Below are positions 7,011-14,664 of a stretch of DNA of 29,367 nucleotides, one piece after another. Under the pieces are notes generated by a model. The model saw nothing but the letters and a program-made list of their open reading frames with translations, did no database searches and was not told where the DNA came from. The position numbers and the translations under genes were made by a program. The stretch is from Syntrophales bacterium (GTDB lineage Bacteria > Desulfobacterota > Syntrophia > Syntrophales > UBA2210), in the NCBI GenBank assembly GCA_030655735.1, contig JAUSPK010000082.1, positions 1-29,367 of the forward strand, read 5' to 3'. The number at the start of each line of letters is the position of its first letter. The stretch's first letter is position 1.

Positions 7011-8792
7011 ATGTTTCGCATCAGGCGCATATATGACGATACCCTTCCCCGCGACCACGGGGCCATCGCCCAGGTCCAGGCCATACTGCGGAGCCAGTTC
7101 GCCGGCCTGGACGAGCAGGACATCGCCAAACTCCCCCTCCAGCTTGCCAACCCGATGAAGTATCGGTTCAAGTCGATCCTCTTCGTGGCGGACGGCCTGC
7201 GGGGGGACGTGAAGGGCTTTGCCCTCCTCCAGCACGCCCCCGACGTGGGATACTGCTATCTCGATTACATCTCCATCGAGGCAACTCGGCCGGGGCGCGG
7301 GGTCGGCGGCGCCCTCTACGACAGGGTCCGGGAAGAGGCGGCGGCGCTCAGTGAAATCGGGCTCTTCTTCGAGTGCCTCCCCGACGATCCCAGCCTGTGC
7401 AAGAGCGAGACGGAACTGGCCCAGAGCCGCAAAAGGCTGCGGTTCTACGAGCAGTACGGGGCCTATCCGATCATCAATACCGCCTACGAGACCCCCTTTC
7501 GGCCGGGGGACGATTGCCCCCCCTACCTGGTATTCGATCCCCTGGGGAGGGACACGCCCCTCTCCGCGGCGCTCCTCCAGAGGATCATACGAGCCATCCT
7601 CACGCGAAAGTACGGCGCGTCCTGCCCCCCCGGCTATATCGATATGGTGGCCTCCTCCGTCACCGATGATCCGGTCCGCCTCCGTCCGCCGAAATACACC
7701 CGGACCCACCCCGCGGCTCCCGTCCACACCACGCGGTCGATCGAAAGGCGGATCGCCCTGGTGGTCAACGACAAGCACGATATTCACCATATCCATGAAC
7801 GGGGATACGTCGAGGCTCCGGTACGGATCGAGCGGATCCTCGAGGGGATCAGGAACCTCGACCTCTTCGAGCGGATGAAGCCCCGCCACTTTCCCGAGAA
7901 GCACATCAAGGCCGTTCACGACATCCACTATGTGGAATACTTCAAAAGGATGTGTTCCCTCCTCAAGCCGGGAAAATCGGTCTACCCCTACGTCTTCCCG
8001 ATCCGTAACAACGCGCGCCCCCCCAAAGAGATGCCCGTGCGGGCGGGGTACTACTGCATCGACACCTTCACGCCCCTGAACAAGAACGCCTACCTGGCGG
8101 CCAAGCGCGCCGTCGACTGCACGCTAACGGCGGCTGAGGCGATCCTGGAAGGGTACCGCCTCGCCTATGCACTGGTGCGCCCGCCGGGACACCACGCGGA
8201 ACGGGGTGCCTTCGGGGGCTTCTGCTACTTCAACTCCACCGCCGTGGCGGCGCACTTTCTCAGCACCTACGGGAGGCTGGCGATCCTCGACATCGACTAC
8301 CACCACGGGAACGGGACGCAGGAGATCTTCTACGAGCGGCCCGACGTCCTGACGATATCGATACACGGCCACCCCCATTTCGCCTATCCCTACTTCAGCG
8401 GGTTCCTCGACGAGCGGGGGGAGGGGTCGGGGAAGGGCTACAACATCAACTACGCCCTCCCCGAAAAGGTGAACGGGGCGATCTACGAAAAGACACTCGA
8501 CAAGGCCCTGAAGAGGATAACCCGGTTCCGGCCGCGCTTCCTGATCGTCGCCTTCGGTCTGGACACCGCCCGGGGGGACCCCACGGGGAGCTGGGACCTC
8601 TTGGCGAAGGATTTTTACGCCAACGGCCGCGGCATCGGGTCCCTGCGCCTGCCCACGATCATCGTCCAGGAGGGGGGCTACCGCACCCGGTCGCTGGGCG
8701 CCAACGCAGCCCAGTTTCTGCTGGGGCTCTGGGAGGGATACAACGGGATGCCTCCGCAGACGGGGAAACGTACCCCCCGCAAAGGCGCGTAA
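7011..8792 (+). CDS. Fusion of GNAT acetyltransferase and acetylpolyamine/histone deacetylase-family hydrolase
   Basis: A 593-residue two-domain protein. Residues 1-170 are a GNAT N-acetyltransferase: YCYLDYISIEATRPGRGVGGALYDRV (81-106) holds the beta4 strand and the acetyl-CoA loop R-x-G-x-G-G. Residues about 246-580 are a class II HDAC-like Zn hydrolase: PPGHH (391-395), GGFCYFN (402-408), DIDYHHGNGT (427-436), Asp518 in FGLDTARGDP, and EGGY with catalytic Tyr557. Zn ligands are predicted as Asp429, His431 and Asp518. YYCIDTFTPL (347-356), followed by an Ala-rich helix, is typical of bacterial acetylpolyamine amidohydrolases. The protein therefore joins an acetyl-adding and an acetyl-removing domain; substrates (polyamine, lysine or small amine) are unknown. 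AGGAGG precedes the ATG. All catalytic residues of the deacetylase appear intact. Confidence 0.88.
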   Translation: MFRIRRIYDDTLPRDHGAIAQVQAILRSQFAGLDEQDIAKLPLQLANPMKYRFKSILFVADGLRGDVKGFALLQHAPDVGYCYLDYISIEATRPGRGVGGALYDRVREEAAALSEIGLFFECLPDDPSLCKSETELAQSRKRLRFYEQYGAYPIINTAYETPFRPGDDCPPYLVFDPLGRDTPLSAALLQRIIRAILTRKYGASCPPGYIDMVASSVTDDPVRLRPPKYTRTHPAAPVHTTRSIERRIALVVNDKHDIHHIHERGYVEAPVRIERILEGIRNLDLFERMKPRHFPEKHIKAVHDIHYVEYFKRMCSLLKPGKSVYPYVFPIRNNARPPKEMPVRAGYYCIDTFTPLNKNAYLAAKRAVDCTLTAAEAILEGYRLAYALVRPPGHHAERGAFGGFCYFNSTAVAAHFLSTYGRLAILDIDYHHGNGTQEIFYERPDVLTISIHGHPHFAYPYFSGFLDERGEGSGKGYNINYALPEKVNGAIYEKTLDKALKRITRFRPRFLIVAFGLDTARGDPTGSWDLLAKDFYANGRGIGSLRLPTIIVQEGGYRTRSLGANAAQFLLGLWEGYNGMPPQTGKRTPRKGA

Positions 8793-8831
8793 GGAATCGC
8801 TCTCCCGCATGCGGCGCGGCACGTATCTCCC

Positions 8832-8860
8832 TTGACCTCGTCGCCGCAATCCATTACTAT
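8832..8860 (+). promoter_or_regulatory. Sigma70-type promoter for the rubrerythrin-thioesterase gene
   Basis: TTGACC (8832-8837) and TACTAT (8855-8860) are separated by exactly 17 bases, so transcription would begin near 8867, about 30 bases before the ATG at 8896. The -35 matches consensus in five of six positions and the -10 in four. Confidence 0.5.
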
Positions 8861-8895
8861 CCGTATCAAATACCTTTTTCCGAAAGGAGTCCGGC

Positions 8896-9759
8896 ATGGA
8901 CCTGAAGGGGAGCAAGACCGAAGAAAACCTTCGTAAGGCATTTGACCAGGAACTGAGGGCCTATTTCGAGTACCTCTACGCCGCGAAGGGGGCAAGTGAC
9001 GAGGGGTTCGAACTGGTCGCCGACGTCTTTCACCAGACGGCCCGGAACGAGGCCGAGCACGCAGAGCACGAATTCCACTTCCTGGGGAGGGGGGGCGACG
9101 TCAGGGCAAACCTGAAAGACGCCATCAGTCACGAGAAGGAGGCGACGGCCTTTTACCGGAAAACCGCCGAACAGGCCAAAGAGGAGGGATTCGAGGAGAT
9201 CGCCGCCTTCTTTCAGAGGATCGGGAAGGTGGAGGAGACTCACAAGACAAAATTCGAGGAGATCCTGCAGGGGCTTGAGAGCGACAAACAACCGGAGGGG
9301 AGGACCGTCCGGCATTCGGCCCTTACCATGGCGCAGTTGATGCTCCCCGCCCAGGCCAACCCGGCGGGATTCGTCCACGGCGGAGAGCTGATGAAGCTGA
9401 TGGACAACGCGGCAGGCGTCACCGCCGCCCGTCACAGCGACACCAATGTCGTCACCGCCCTGGTGAGCGAGATCAACTTTCTGCACCCCGTCCTCGTCGG
9501 ATCGCTGGTGACCGTGTACACCAAGATAACCTTCGTGAGCCGGTCTTCGATGGAGGTCCAGGTCGAGCTCCGGACGGAGAACCTCCTGGAATCGGAGAAA
9601 CGGATCAAGGCCCTCACCGCCTACTACACGATGGTCTCCGTAAACAACCTGGGACAGCCCCAGCCGATACCGCCCCTGATCATCTATACCGAGGAAGAGC
9701 AAAGGCTGTTCGACGAAGGGATGGAGCGCTACCAGGTCCGGAAGGCGAAACGGGCATGA
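8896..9759 (+). CDS. Fusion of rubrerythrin-like diiron domain and hotdog acyl-CoA thioesterase
   Basis: A 287-residue protein of two halves that normally occur separately. Residues 1-127 are a rubrerythrin four-helix domain without the rubredoxin tail: TEENLRKAFDQE (8-19, ligand Glu19), NEAEH (51-55; Glu52-x-x-His55), SHEKEATAFY (78-87; Glu80) and VEETH (112-116; Glu113-x-x-His116). The diiron ligand set looks complete, so peroxide reduction is plausible. Residues 138-270 are a hotdog thioesterase of the acyl-CoA hydrolase (YciA/BFIT) type: QANPAGFVHGGELMKLMD (153-170) with active-site candidates Asn155 and Asp170, FLHPVLVGS (195-203) and SRSSMEVQVE (215-224). A short linker (128-137) joins them in one frame. 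AAAGGAG precedes the ATG. No signal peptide. The reaction linking the halves is unknown. Confidence 0.88.
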   Translation: MDLKGSKTEENLRKAFDQELRAYFEYLYAAKGASDEGFELVADVFHQTARNEAEHAEHEFHFLGRGGDVRANLKDAISHEKEATAFYRKTAEQAKEEGFEEIAAFFQRIGKVEETHKTKFEEILQGLESDKQPEGRTVRHSALTMAQLMLPAQANPAGFVHGGELMKLMDNAAGVTAARHSDTNVVTALVSEINFLHPVLVGSLVTVYTKITFVSRSSMEVQVELRTENLLESEKRIKALTAYYTMVSVNNLGQPQPIPPLIIYTEEEQRLFDEGMERYQVRKAKRA

Positions 9760-9844
9760 TTGAGGTGACTTCTACTATTTCTATTGTGGGTTGTATAAAA
9801 GGGCACTGTTCATATTTAACCTATTTAGCAATCATTGGGGATCT

Positions 9845-9925
9845 ATGTTTAACAGGATCATGATGTTGCTACTGGGAATTTGTATAAGTATCTATGGTGC
9901 TCTTGTGATTGTAAAGAGGGCATAA
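9845..9925 (+). CDS. Possible 26-residue single-pass membrane peptide
   Basis: ATG at 9845 with GGGG a few bases upstream opens a 26-codon frame ending with TAA at 9923-9925. The product has a basic start (MFNR), one hydrophobic helix of about 18 residues (MMLLLGICISIYGALVIV) and a positively charged end (KRA), the typical build of small bacterial membrane proteins. TATAAA is present upstream, near 9796. No family can be assigned at this length, and the frame could be chance in an AT-rich gap. Confidence 0.35.
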   Translation: MFNRIMMLLLGICISIYGALVIVKRA

Positions 9926-10130
9926 CAGTTCGAAATTTGAATATGTTATAGATTTTGGCCAAAATTATACCCTCTCCGATCGGTTCGCTTCCGATATGAT
10001 TTGCTTTTGTCCCGGTCTTCTTATATCTTCCACAACTAAAGAAAATACGTAAGGGGCGATATCGCCGCCCTCTCCGTACGGGGGCAGGGCGGGAGAGATG
10101 TATCGCACCCTGTCGTGGTGGTGTGGATAG
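9926..10130. other. Intergenic region with two perfect palindromes
   Basis: No gene is seen in this part of the 371-base gap between 9759 and 10131. It contains a 14-base perfect palindrome ATTTTGGCCAAAAT at 9952-9965 and a 12-base one, GGCGATATCGCC, at 10055-10066. Either could be an operator for the downstream protease gene. No clear terminator for the upstream gene is visible. Confidence 0.45.
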
Positions 10131-10754
10131 ATGGGATTGATCAATCTCTTAATAAAGGACCCGTTGACCTTTGTCCTGATAGCGGTGCCGCTGCTATACT
10201 CGGTTATACTGCACGAGCTGGCGCACGGGTGGGTCGCTTACAGGATGGGGGACCCCACGGCAAAGATGATGGGTCGGCTGAGTCTCAACCCGCTGAAGCA
10301 TCTCGACCCGGTTGGGACCATGATGCTCTTTTTCGTCGGTTTCGGTTGGGCCCGTCCCGTCCCCGTCAATTTCGCGAATCTAGGCGGGAGCCGCAGGGCG
10401 CTGATTCTGGTTTCGTCCGCGGGGATTATCGTCAATACGATCCTCGCCTTCCTCTCGATCCTTCTGCTTCGACTGCTCGCGCCCCCCGAACAGAGCATCG
10501 CCGGGACGGCACTTTACTACATGGCCCAGATCAATATCATCCTGGCGGCCTTCAACCTGATCCCGATCCCGCCCCTCGACGGCTCCAAGATCCTGATGGG
10601 GTTTCTCCCCGACCGCCTCCAGTACTCCCTTTCACGCCTTGAACCCTACGGTTTCTTCATCATCATCGGCCTGCTCTTCCTCGGCGTCCTGAACCCCCTC
10701 ATCAATTTTTTCAAGTGGATCATCCTGTCGATCATCGGCATCCTGCTCTTCTGA
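10131..10754 (+). CDS. Site-2 protease family (M50) membrane metallopeptidase
   Basis: A 207-residue polytopic membrane protease of the M50 family, short form without PDZ or CBS domains (YwhC-like). Zn motif HELAH is at 28-32 inside the first helix region. NPLKHLDPVGTMMLFFVGFGWARPVPVNFANL (53-84) is the family's conserved re-entrant block, and NLIPIPPLDG (142-151) supplies the third ligand Asp150. Such proteins cleave membrane-embedded substrates, often anti-sigma factors, but no partner is adjacent. The ribosome site is weak (GTGGTGTGG). It lies 135 bases before the ferritin-like gene. Confidence 0.92.
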   Translation: MGLINLLIKDPLTFVLIAVPLLYSVILHELAHGWVAYRMGDPTAKMMGRLSLNPLKHLDPVGTMMLFFVGFGWARPVPVNFANLGGSRRALILVSSAGIIVNTILAFLSILLLRLLAPPEQSIAGTALYYMAQINIILAAFNLIPIPPLDGSKILMGFLPDRLQYSLSRLEPYGFFIIIGLLFLGVLNPLINFFKWIILSIIGILLF

Positions 10755-10777
10755 TACAGCTGTCCGCGATTGCAGCC

Positions 10778-10806
10778 TTGCGGGAGGCGGCTCTTTCCGG
10801 TACAAT
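10778..10806 (+). promoter_or_regulatory. Possible promoter for the double ferritin-like gene
   Basis: TTGCGG (10778-10783) and TACAAT (10801-10806) are 17 bases apart. The -10 matches consensus in five of six positions; the -35 is weak. The gene starts at 10890, leaving a leader of about 75 bases. Confidence 0.35.
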
Positions 10807-10889
10807 TACTCCGTCGTTTCAAGGGTATTACAATCGCGTCCCGGGTTTCAGGGGCGCTGTTTCCCGCATGTAAAAAAAGGAGGGGGATC

Positions 10890-11744
10890 ATGGAGAAAAA
10901 AGCGTTGATTGATATGTTGAACAGGGACCTTACCGATGAACACGCCGCGGTCGTGCGGTATCTGATCCACAGCTACCAGGAGGGGGAGGATACAGTTATG
11001 GGCGCCAGCCTGCTCTCGCGCTGCCGTGAGGAGATGTGGCACATGCACTGGCTGGGGATGATTATCGGCGAGCTGGGGGGAGAACCGGACTTTTCGATCG
11101 GACCCTATCCCTTAGACACCGCCAGCAGGGCGACCATGCTGAAATCCTATATTCAGTATGAGGAAAAATTGATACCGCACTACAACGCCGAGGCCCAGAA
11201 GGTCGATGATCCCCATATCAGCCGAGTCCTGAAGCGCGAGGCGTGGGAATCCGCCATTCATGTCCGGCGGTTCCAGCGGCTGCTTGAGAAGCTCTCTCCC
11301 GAGGATGCGGGCGGCCTTCCCGAGGGGGGGCACGAACTGCCATCGTCCTTTGTGGAGAAGCTGCAAGGGGAGTTGCTGAATAAATATACCGAGATGCTGC
11401 AGCATATCCGCAGTTCCTGGGTTTTCCAGAACGAGGAAAAGGCGGGATGGAGAATTATGGACCAGGCGATCGAGAAGATGAAGCACCTCGCGATCTTTGC
11501 CGAAGGTCTTGCCGAAGACGGAGCGGAACTGCCCTTCAAGGCGGGGCCGATAAATATGAGCCGCGCGGTCGGCGATGCCTTCCAGAAGGCCGTCGATGAT
11601 CTCCAGGCGGGGGGTGAGCGGTATCGAGCGCTGCAGAAGGATGACGAGGTTCGGAAGCATTCCGGCATCGTCCTGAAGGTGGACCTGGCGGTCCAGCAGA
11701 TCGATTACCAGAAGGAGGAGATCAAGGACTGGGTAAAGAAGTAG
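10890..11744 (+). CDS. Protein with two ferritin-like domains
   Basis: A 284-residue soluble protein. The first domain (1-140) is a bacterioferritin-like four-helix bundle: DEH with Glu17, EEMWHMHWLG with Glu48-x-x-His51, Glu91/92 in YEEK, and EAWESAIH with Glu120 and His124 as likely iron ligands. The second half (about 155-284) repeats the pattern in weaker form: EKMKHLAIFAEGL (195-207) parallels EEMWHMHWLGMIIGEL, and KVDLAVQQIDYQKEEI (263-278) forms a last helix, but several ligands are replaced. The second domain is therefore probably structural. The ATG at 10890 is set by AAAGGAGGGGG upstream; the open frame begins earlier at 10770 without a ribosome site. Possible roles are iron storage or peroxide detoxification in an anaerobe. 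Confidence 0.82.
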   Translation: MEKKALIDMLNRDLTDEHAAVVRYLIHSYQEGEDTVMGASLLSRCREEMWHMHWLGMIIGELGGEPDFSIGPYPLDTASRATMLKSYIQYEEKLIPHYNAEAQKVDDPHISRVLKREAWESAIHVRRFQRLLEKLSPEDAGGLPEGGHELPSSFVEKLQGELLNKYTEMLQHIRSSWVFQNEEKAGWRIMDQAIEKMKHLAIFAEGLAEDGAELPFKAGPINMSRAVGDAFQKAVDDLQAGGERYRALQKDDEVRKHSGIVLKVDLAVQQIDYQKEEIKDWVKK

Positions 11745-11851
11745 GACTTTTTCTGTCTCCCGCGGGCCGAGGAACGGTCCGCGGAACGATCTATTGGGGG
11801 TGTATGATTAATACGTATGCGGCCCCTGAATCATCAGCCCGCCCCTCCATC

Positions 11852-12370
11852 TCAGGTTTTTTTCTCCTTCAAAAGGATCTTCGCCTGGATGAAGATTCCT
11901 AAAAGGGTCAGGACGATGGCGATGGCCGTTTCCATCACCGGGTTCAGAGCGATGCTGTCTATGATGATCGCGCCCCCGGCTACCGATGAGAGTATAATAA
12001 GGGCCCAGTCGAAAAGGAAAAACAGGAGCAGCGCCCCGATGAGCCCACCGCCTATGTAGGCGATCCAGAATATCTCCTGAGAGACCAGCCCGAAAGAGGT
12101 CACGAACATGTAGCCTATATAGGCACCCGCGAGGAACCCGCCCACGAATATGGCAAAGCCCTGCAGGAAAATGGCGATGGCCACGCCGACGGCCCCAACG
12201 ATTATGGCTATAGACAGGGATATGATGAGCGAATCTACGCCCAGGACATGGTCGGCCAGGGTAAAGCCGGTGATAAACCCTATGGCGCCCACGAAAAACC
12301 AGAAGAAATTTCGGCCGCCCACCAGCAGAAGAACCCCTATCACAACGTATACCAACGGTGTCAGTGTCAT
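11852..12370 (-). CDS. Polytopic membrane protein, DUF4203-like
   Basis: A 172-residue, very hydrophobic protein with about six or seven membrane segments rich in Gly, Ala and Ile, in the manner of DUF4203/TMEM198-type proteins. It ends with a short basic tail (KEKKT). In-frame ATGs exist at 12439 and 12388, but the start at 12370 has GGGGGAGG four bases upstream and begins the first membrane segment. No catalytic motif is visible. Function unknown. A possible promoter (12448-12476) would give a leader of about 70 bases, which supports this start. Confidence 0.75.
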   Translation of the reverse strand: MTLTPLVYVVIGVLLLVGGRNFFWFFVGAIGFITGFTLADHVLGVDSLIISLSIAIIVGAVGVAIAIFLQGFAIFVGGFLAGAYIGYMFVTSFGLVSQEIFWIAYIGGGLIGALLLFFLFDWALIILSSVAGGAIIIDSIALNPVMETAIAIVLTLLGIFIQAKILLKEKKT

Positions 12371-12447
12371 AACGCCTCCCCCTTTCATGCTGACCGTCTG
12401 TTCAGAAACGGGCGCCCCCAGCGGGCGGACAACCTTCATCTGGTTGT

Positions 12448-12476
12448 GCTATACAATAAAAATTCCGGGCTTACAA
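12448..12476 (-). promoter_or_regulatory. Possible sigma70 promoter for the DUF4203-like gene
   Basis: On the minus strand TTGTAA (12471-12476) and TATAGC (12448-12453) are 17 bases apart, just upstream of the membrane-protein gene and downstream of the PanE-type gene. Both elements match consensus in four of six positions. Confidence 0.35.
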
Positions 12477-12495
12477 TATGATACTACGGGCTCTT

Positions 12496-13422
12496 TTACC
12501 CTTCGCGGGCCTTGAGGGCAGCGTAAACCTTCTCGTGGCTGTCGGCTGACAGCCCCAGCCTCCTGGCCTCGTTGACGATGAATCCGGCGAAGGTCTCTAT
12601 CTCCGTTCTGTTGCCCTGTTCGAAATCCCGCTGGTATGAGGTCTTGGCCTCGTAGGGGAAGGCCCGGGCCTTTTCAATGGTTGCCTTCTTGATATCGGCG
12701 GGGAATTCAACGCCGTGCGCCGCGGCAAGGGCCAGCAGTTCATCGATGAGGCTGCCCATCAGTTTCATCCCCTCCTCGTCTTTCAGGATCCCCCCTATGG
12801 TGGTGTTCCGAAAGGTCGTCGCGTTCCCGAGAGGGGAGACGAAAAGGTATTTCTCCCATGCGATATTCCTGATGTCGCTGCGGTACTCGGCGTCTATGTC
12901 TGCCTTCCGTAACATGGCCGCTACCCATTTCCCGTCGGGTTCGTCCTTCGTTTCATTCCCGAAGAACATCTTGCACGAACCGCCTGTCTGTTGGCAGGCT
13001 CCGGGTCCTGTCAGCTGGGATCCGATATACACGCATCCATTCCATATCCTTCCCCTCGTGAGAACGGACTGCAGCTTTGCGACGTTATCCACCCCGTTCA
13101 GGACGGAGATGACGACGGTGTGCTCGCCTATGCTGGGGGAGAGAAGTTTCGCGCTTTCCCTGAGACCGTAACCCTTGACGCACAAGATAACGAGATCGAA
13201 CACGCCGCACCCCGCTGGATAATCGCTCGCCAGATCGGGCCGGGCGGTGAAATCCCCCTGGGTTACGCTCTGCACCTGCAGGCCGTTCGCCTGTATCGCC
13301 TTCAGGTGTTCTCCCCTTGCTATGAAAACGATCTCGATATTTTTTTCCCCGGCATACCGTCGTGCCAGCAAGCCACCATAGTAGCCACCCACGCCGCCTA
13401 TCCCCATGATCGCTATCTTCAC
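12496..13422 (-). CDS. Ketopantoate reductase family protein (ApbA/PanE)
   Basis: A 308-residue NADPH-dependent dehydrogenase. The N-terminal Rossmann motif GIGGVGGYYGG is at 7-17. CVKGYGL with the conserved Lys lies in the nucleotide domain, NGVDN follows, and WEKYLFVSPLGNATTF carries the catalytic Lys in the helical domain. The C-terminal domain has the expected ERG-like substrate Glu region. The GTG start at 13422 is chosen because AAGGAGG precedes it and the fold starts there; an upstream ATG at 13533 would add unrelated residues. The family reduces ketopantoate to pantoate for coenzyme A synthesis, but many paralogues act on other 2-keto acids. With no pan genes nearby, the substrate is uncertain. 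Confidence 0.9.
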   Translation of the reverse strand: MKIAIMGIGGVGGYYGGLLARRYAGEKNIEIVFIARGEHLKAIQANGLQVQSVTQGDFTARPDLASDYPAGCGVFDLVILCVKGYGLRESAKLLSPSIGEHTVVISVLNGVDNVAKLQSVLTRGRIWNGCVYIGSQLTGPGACQQTGGSCKMFFGNETKDEPDGKWVAAMLRKADIDAEYRSDIRNIAWEKYLFVSPLGNATTFRNTTIGGILKDEEGMKLMGSLIDELLALAAAHGVEFPADIKKATIEKARAFPYEAKTSYQRDFEQGNRTEIETFAGFIVNEARRLGLSADSHEKVYAALKAREG

Positions 13423-13634
13423 TTTCTGCCTCCTTCTGACGATTAGTAGACCGGATTCGCCAGACACCCCGGGCAGGTTCGATCCGGCAAATACCCTCGG
13501 CCAACAAGTGGCATTCATTACAAAAAAAGTCAAGGGAAAGGTGACCTCAGCAATCAGGGCGGCTCACGGAGCCTGCCGAGCGCGTGCGGAATCTTTCCGG
13601 GGAAAATGTCTTGATGTTACCCTCAAAAAGGCAC

Positions 13635-13648
13635 ATATCATATGATAT
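13635..13648. promoter_or_regulatory. 14-base perfect palindrome in divergent promoter region
   Basis: ATATCATATGATAT is a perfect palindrome 29 bases before the alpha/beta-hydrolase start, in the 254-base gap between two divergent genes. TATCAT inside it can serve as a -10, with TTGATG 19 bases upstream. It could be an operator overlapping a promoter. AT-rich palindromes also arise by chance. Confidence 0.3.
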
Positions 13649-13676
13649 CCAAAACCGATAAAAGAAAGGGATGGAC

Positions 13677-14633
13677 ATGCGGCACATATCCGGGTTGGTA
13701 CTTCTTGGAATTTTCTGCCTGACAGTGGGGGGCTGTGGCTTGTTTGTGAAGCAGATTCCTCAAGGCCAGATCGTATCTCCGGCCGCGCAGGATCATTTTG
13801 TCAGGGTTGGAGATGTGAATTTTCACTACCTGGAATACCCCGGAGAGGGTGAGGATGTATTCCTGCTCCACGGTTTTGCCTCCTCCACGTATACATGGGA
13901 GGGTGTGGTCTCGGATCTCCAGGAGCGGGGCTGTCACGTCTGGGCGATGGACATGAAGGGATTCGGGTGGTCCGATAAACCGGAGGGCGCGAAGTACGAT
14001 CCCATCACACTGATGGAAGAGGTCAACCGGTGGATGGAGGTGATGGGCCTTGATAATGTCACCTTTGTGGGCAATTCCCTCGGGGGCGCCGTTGCGGTGC
14101 TGATGGCCCTTGAACATCCCGAGAGGGTAGGGCGTCTGGTCCTGATAGATGCGGCCGGGTACCCGATAGAAAAGCCGCTCATTATAAAGATGACGGGGAT
14201 GCCCTTCGCACGCGGCATTGCAAAGCTCTTTTTTGGACGCTGGGCGGTACGGTGGAACCTGAAGGAGGTCTTTTATCATACCGATCGCGTGACGAAGGAG
14301 AAGGTAGAGGCTTACTACGAAAGGATGCGCACACAGGGCGCGCTGAATGCCCAGATATCGGTTGTGCGGGCGCTTGACTTCCGCGTATTCGAAGGTTACA
14401 CAAAACGCATACCCGAGATACAGGCTAAGACCCTGATCATATGGGGAAGGGATGACGCGTGGATACCCCTTGAAAGCGGGCTTCGGTTCAGGAAAGAACT
14501 CGCCCATTCCACTCTTGTAGTGATTCCCGAGTGCGGGCATATTCCCCAGGAGGAATATCCCGAGATGACCGCGCGGCTGATAGGTGATTTTGTGGAGGGT
14601 AAGGCTATCGGCGATTCTCCCGGGGTGCGTTGA
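13677..14633 (+). CDS. Alpha/beta hydrolase, predicted lipoprotein
   Basis: A 318-residue alpha/beta hydrolase. The N-terminus is a signal with a lipobox-like VGGC ending at Cys20, so it is likely membrane-anchored outside the cytoplasm. The fold shows the oxyanion motif LLHGFASS (63-70), the nucleophile elbow GNSLGG with Ser134, Asp260 in IIWGRDDAWIP and His288 in PECGHIPQEE, a complete catalytic triad. A helical cap (about 165-225) follows the nucleophile. Sequence style resembles C-C bond hydrolases and epoxide-hydrolase relatives, but the substrate is unknown. An ATG six bases upstream (13671) overlaps the ribosome site GAAAGGG, so 13677 is preferred. Transcribed divergently from the PanE-type gene. 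Confidence 0.88.
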   Translation: MRHISGLVLLGIFCLTVGGCGLFVKQIPQGQIVSPAAQDHFVRVGDVNFHYLEYPGEGEDVFLLHGFASSTYTWEGVVSDLQERGCHVWAMDMKGFGWSDKPEGAKYDPITLMEEVNRWMEVMGLDNVTFVGNSLGGAVAVLMALEHPERVGRLVLIDAAGYPIEKPLIIKMTGMPFARGIAKLFFGRWAVRWNLKEVFYHTDRVTKEKVEAYYERMRTQGALNAQISVVRALDFRVFEGYTKRIPEIQAKTLIIWGRDDAWIPLESGLRFRKELAHSTLVVIPECGHIPQEEYPEMTARLIGDFVEGKAIGDSPGVR

Positions 14634-14664
14634 TAAAGGTGCTCATGGGGGGAGTGCCGTGGCG

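Noticed and set aside
6867..7928. 353-codon minus-strand open frame
   Set aside because: Antisense to the GNAT-deacetylase gene; GC-rich shadow without a family pattern.
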